A stretch of DNA of 64,000 nt, taken from positions 16,374 to 80,373 of the forward strand of contig NZ_JANJZR010000013.1 of assembly GCF_024623065.1 (NCBI RefSeq). The letters are read 5' to 3'. The stretch's first letter is position 1, and each line of letters opens with the position of its first letter. The DNA is from Bacteroides acidifaciens. GTDB taxonomy: Bacteria; Bacteroidota; Bacteroidia; Bacteroidales; Bacteroidaceae. The position numbers were made by a program, and so were the translations under genes. Under the pieces are notes generated by a model, which was not told the origin of the DNA, made no database searches, and saw only the letters and a list, made by a program, of their open reading frames with translations. This document shows, in pieces, positions 60,649 through 64,000 of the stretch.

Positions 60649-62019
60649 TTAATCACTAATCACTTTTCCGTTAACCGTTAAATACGCTTTCCACAAGTCA
60701 GGAATACCATATCCATATATATTATCCGGGAAATCCGCCCTGTCACCCGAGCGACGAACCAGTTCGACAATCTCTTTCGCTGTCAGTTTCGGACAAGCCT
60801 GCCACAGACAAGCCACCATTCCGCACATGATTGGAGAAGAAAAAGAAGTACCGTTGGCATGGCGAAGATTACCGTTTGTCCCCATTACATCCGAACCGTA
60901 CCCAACTGCTACTACATCCGGTTTCACCCGTCCGTCCGACGTGTTGCCAACAGAAGAAAATGAAGCCAATTCTCCTTTTTTATTAATAGCCCCTACAGTA
61001 ATTACATTCTCCGCATCTCCCGGCGGAGTAATCTTCTTCCAGGAGCCGGCACCGGAATTTCCGGCACTGCAAACAACCACCATCCCTTTATCAGCAGCCT
61101 TTGCAGCTTCACGGGACATCAACGCATAATGCCCGTTCAGATCACGGTAGCGATAGTTCTTCGCTGAATCGTCAAATGAATAATATCCGAGGGAAGTATT
61201 TACCAAATCCACTCCCACGCTATCGGCAAACTCGATTGCCGCCGCCCAATAATCCTGTTCCACCAGATTCTCCGAATATTCGTCCTCACTGCGCAACAAC
61301 CAATAGGAAGCCTCGGGAGCCGTACCAATCATCACATTCGGCTGATTCATCGCCATGCAGGAGAGAACGGACATGCCATGACTGCTTTCCGCATAGATAT
61401 CTGCTTCGGGATTTACAAAGTCGCGAACTCCCAGTATATTGATATTCTTCATTGCTTCAATCTTATCCACATTATGAAATCCGGCATCAATAACAGCAAT
61501 TGTCATCCCTTGTCCCTTAAATCCCGCATTATGGAGAAGATTTGCCCGGCTCATCCTTATTTGTGTAATAGCAGGGCCATAAAGACTATCGGTACGTAAC
61601 GGATTATTTATCAACGAATCCCTTTGGGTAGATTTTTCCACTTTACCCTTCCAAACCCTTTCGGTAGAAAGTACAAAAGGCAATTTGCCTATTTCATCTA
61701 TCAGCATACTATCATTACAGGAGACAGTGACAAAGTTATCCCATTTTCCGGTAACAAGCACATGAACGCCTTTCTTCCGTATCGCATCTATGTATTTTCC
61801 GCATACCGGCAAGTCGGTGGAATCTATTGCCAATCCCTGTCTTTTTCTCCGTTCAATGGATTTCACGGACAAGTATTTTTCCGGTTTCTGCAGAGAGCAT
61901 TCCGTAGCTGCCTTATCTTTCAGGCTAATGCGATATTTTAAGGTATCGCCCGGTGTGAATTGAGCAAAAACTCCCAGACATATATTCAAAGCAAAAACCA
62001 ATAACACAAATTTACTCAT
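60649..62019 (-). CDS. S8 (subtilisin-like) serine peptidase
   Basis: Catalytic triad blocks AVIDAGF, SSHGMSVLSCMA, GTSFSSPIMCGMVA; signal peptide. Confidence 0.93.
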   Translation of the reverse strand: MSKFVLLVFALNICLGVFAQFTPGDTLKYRISLKDKAATECSLQKPEKYLSVKSIERRKRQGLAIDSTDLPVCGKYIDAIRKKGVHVLVTGKWDNFVTVSCNDSMLIDEIGKLPFVLSTERVWKGKVEKSTQRDSLINNPLRTDSLYGPAITQIRMSRANLLHNAGFKGQGMTIAVIDAGFHNVDKIEAMKNINILGVRDFVNPEADIYAESSHGMSVLSCMAMNQPNVMIGTAPEASYWLLRSEDEYSENLVEQDYWAAAIEFADSVGVDLVNTSLGYYSFDDSAKNYRYRDLNGHYALMSREAAKAADKGMVVVCSAGNSGAGSWKKITPPGDAENVITVGAINKKGELASFSSVGNTSDGRVKPDVVAVGYGSDVMGTNGNLRHANGTSFSSPIMCGMVACLWQACPKLTAKEIVELVRRSGDRADFPDNIYGYGIPDLWKAYLTVNGKVISD

Positions 62020-62041
62020 AAGTTATCTTTATTTTAATCAA

Positions 62042-63127
62042 TCAAAATCCTTCGTTCTCTAAAATCACTAATCCGATGCCTCGCTGCGAAGCGATAAAAG
62101 CCCCTCCCAGCACGCGCTTTCCATCATAGAACACAGCCGATTGTCCTGGAGCAATAGCCGAAGCCGTCTCAAGAAAATGCACCAGCAGACGACCGTCCTC
62201 CAGTCGTTTCACCCGGCAAGGCAACGGGCGGCTTCGATAACGAATCCTCACAGCCAGATTCTCACACTGGAACAAATCCTGTTCATCCACCATCTTATCT
62301 TGTTCTATCAGCATATAGTCGGTTTGCAACTGCCCGGCATCACCAAGCATCACCGTATTTTTCTGCGGATTGATTTTCAACACATAAGCCGGTTTACCTA
62401 AGGCAATCTCCAGTCCTTTCCGCTGACCGATTGTATAATAAGGTGCCCCCTTATGTTGTCCCAGTTTCACACCTTCGGAATTGACAAACCACCCCGGACC
62501 TATCTCAGTGTCCAGTTCCGGACATTGCTCACGAAGAAAGTCACGATAATCACCTTTTATAAAGCAGACTTCCATACTTTCTCCCTCTTTCGACTTGGCT
62601 TCATAGCCTTTCTCCGCAAGATACTCGCGAACCTTTATTTTCGTATAATCCCCTAAAGGAAAGATACAGCGCCTTAGTATATCCTGTCCCAATCTCCAAA
62701 GGAAATAAGACTGGTCTTTCTTATCATCGTCTCCGGCTACTATATAAATATGTCCGTTCCGTTCTTCCAGTCGCGAATAATGTCCGGTAGCTACCCATGC
62801 ACAATTCAACTTATCCGCCCATTCCGTCAGAACACGAAACTTAAACAAAGGGTTACACATCACACACGGGTTCGGCGTACGCCCCTGCTTATATTCATCT
62901 ATAAAGTTTCTTACGATAGTCTCTTTAAAAGGGATTCGCTCATCCGCCACATAATGTTCAATCCCCATCCGTGCTGCCAACTCCCTGGCATCCTGCGGTT
63001 CATCTCCCCACACACGCATGGTAACCCCTACTATTTCGTATCCTTGTTCCTGCAACATCAGACAAGTGGCAGTACTGTCAATACCACCGCTCATTCCGAC
63101 TAATACCCTTTTACTTCGTTCTTTCAT
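62042..63127 (-). CDS. mnmA: tRNA-specific 2-thiouridylase MnmA
   Basis: [49 protein letters not shown]. Confidence 0.94.
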   Translation of the reverse strand: MKERSKRVLVGMSGGIDSTATCLMLQEQGYEIVGVTMRVWGDEPQDARELAARMGIEHYVADERIPFKETIVRNFIDEYKQGRTPNPCVMCNPLFKFRVLTEWADKLNCAWVATGHYSRLEERNGHIYIVAGDDDKKDQSYFLWRLGQDILRRCIFPLGDYTKIKVREYLAEKGYEAKSKEGESMEVCFIKGDYRDFLREQCPELDTEIGPGWFVNSEGVKLGQHKGAPYYTIGQRKGLEIALGKPAYVLKINPQKNTVMLGDAGQLQTDYMLIEQDKMVDEQDLFQCENLAVRIRYRSRPLPCRVKRLEDGRLLVHFLETASAIAPGQSAVFYDGKRVLGGAFIASQRGIGLVILENEGF

Positions 63128-63342
63128 TCTAATTCTACCATTAATTACAGTCGGACAAATATACGAGATTCTACGGAAAATATAAATTTATTGCAGTCGA
63201 AACATGGCCGGCACGCAGACGAGACTCCCTTTATATGAAAATTACAGGCAGCAATTTGTTATTTTTCACAGGGAGGAGCCATAAAATCTTCCCATTTCAT
63301 CCTTTTGTGTGCATTTTCCGGTAAGATTTATCACCGCATTCA

Positions 63343-63917
63343 TTATTTTTTTCGAGTATCCACAGGTTTTCCCAGTAGTCCCTGCTTCGCCTGCACCAAG
63401 CTTACCGTTTTGAAAAAATCCAATACATCCTTCTTTTCGGATGCCGTGAATGTTACCGGCATCAAAGATTCCATCTCCTGACCAGACATTTCTTTGCCAT
63501 CGTAGAGATATTTCGCCATAATATAATTGATGCACACATTGGCATCGGGCTTCTTTTTCAATTCTTCGCCAAAAAGCATGAAAGATTTCTGATAAGCTTT
63601 GTGCGCAACCTCCACTTTTCCGCTTTTCTCCAAGTAAACACCTTTCAATGTATAATAATAAGGATTTTCCAAAGCGTATTTCTCGGCAGACAGACAGGTT
63701 TGCAATGCTTCCTGAACTCTCCCTAACCTGTCAAGGCATTGCGATTTATGCGTATAGGCCAAGACATAAGAACTATCGATAGCAATCGCCTCATCCAATA
63801 AAAGAATGGCTTTCTCTAATGAATTTAGACAAAGTATCAACTTCATTATATGGAAGAGCTAAACAAGAACAAGAACAAAAATAAGAATAAGAATAGAACA
63901 CAATAAATCTTCATCAT
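63343..63917 (-). pseudogene. TPR-containing exported protein, apparently frameshifted near its N-terminus
   Basis: ORF 63343..63846 encodes TPR repeats but has no signal peptide; ATGATGAAG...(TTCTTR)n upstream encodes one in another frame that stops before joining. Confidence 0.5.
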
Positions 63918-63923
63918 ATTTTC

Positions 63924-64000
63924 AGAGCCTGTTTAAATTTTCCTGAGATTATGTTAGATAGGCTTTACCGACCTGTTTATATTCGTCACATAGTCTCCGT
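63924..64000. mobile_element. Second copy of the repeat at 22122-22198, running off the window end
   Basis: 77 bp with one mismatch, beginning AGAGCCTGTTTAAATTTTCC. Confidence 0.7.

Noticed and set aside
60595-60665. TTAGTGATTA/AATCACTAATCAC repeats between xseA and the subtilase
   Set aside because: Short imperfect words; could be a weak hairpin but not enough to call a repeat family or operator.

Overview
This 64 kb window is chromosomal DNA from a Bacteroides-like member of the Bacteroidales. Evidence for this is the TTG-N19-TAnnTTTG promoters, the type V fimbrial locus and the M56/TonB-domain proteins. Most of it is core: recJ(3' part)-recQ-TPR; a Phe/Tyr biosynthesis operon (pheA-aminotransferase-DAHP synthase/chorismate mutase-tyrA); dnaG; folE, tpiA, ndk, recG, ispD, tonB/exbD/exbB, pdxJ, nadK, mdh, trmB, ilvE, xseA/xseB, a subtilase and mnmA. 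Accessory parts are: a six-gene type V (Mfa/Fim-like) fimbrial operon (about 22.7-33.1 kb) between pdxJ and nadK, bordered by a MITE-like element; a five-gene SWIM / DUF5691 / MoxR AAA+ / DUF5682 / VWA cassette (37.2-44.6 kb); a TolC-HlyD-ABC2-ABC2 export operon with no local ATPase gene; and a BlaI-M56-thioredoxin cluster. The most interesting observations are: (1) a previously unannotated 28-aa Phe/Tyr-rich leader peptide with mutually exclusive antiterminator and terminator helices upstream of pheA; (2) at least five intergenic arrays of unrelated sequence that all have a 21-22 bp period, several also nested palindromes; (3) the MoxR/VWA/DUF5682/DUF5691/SWIM cassette as a possible uncharacterised multi-protein system; (4) a fimbrial subunit with a C-terminal tandem repeat of 42 residues; and (5) two BlaI-type dyads placed around a Bacteroides promoter. 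Everything was read by eye. No database searches or folding calculations were run.
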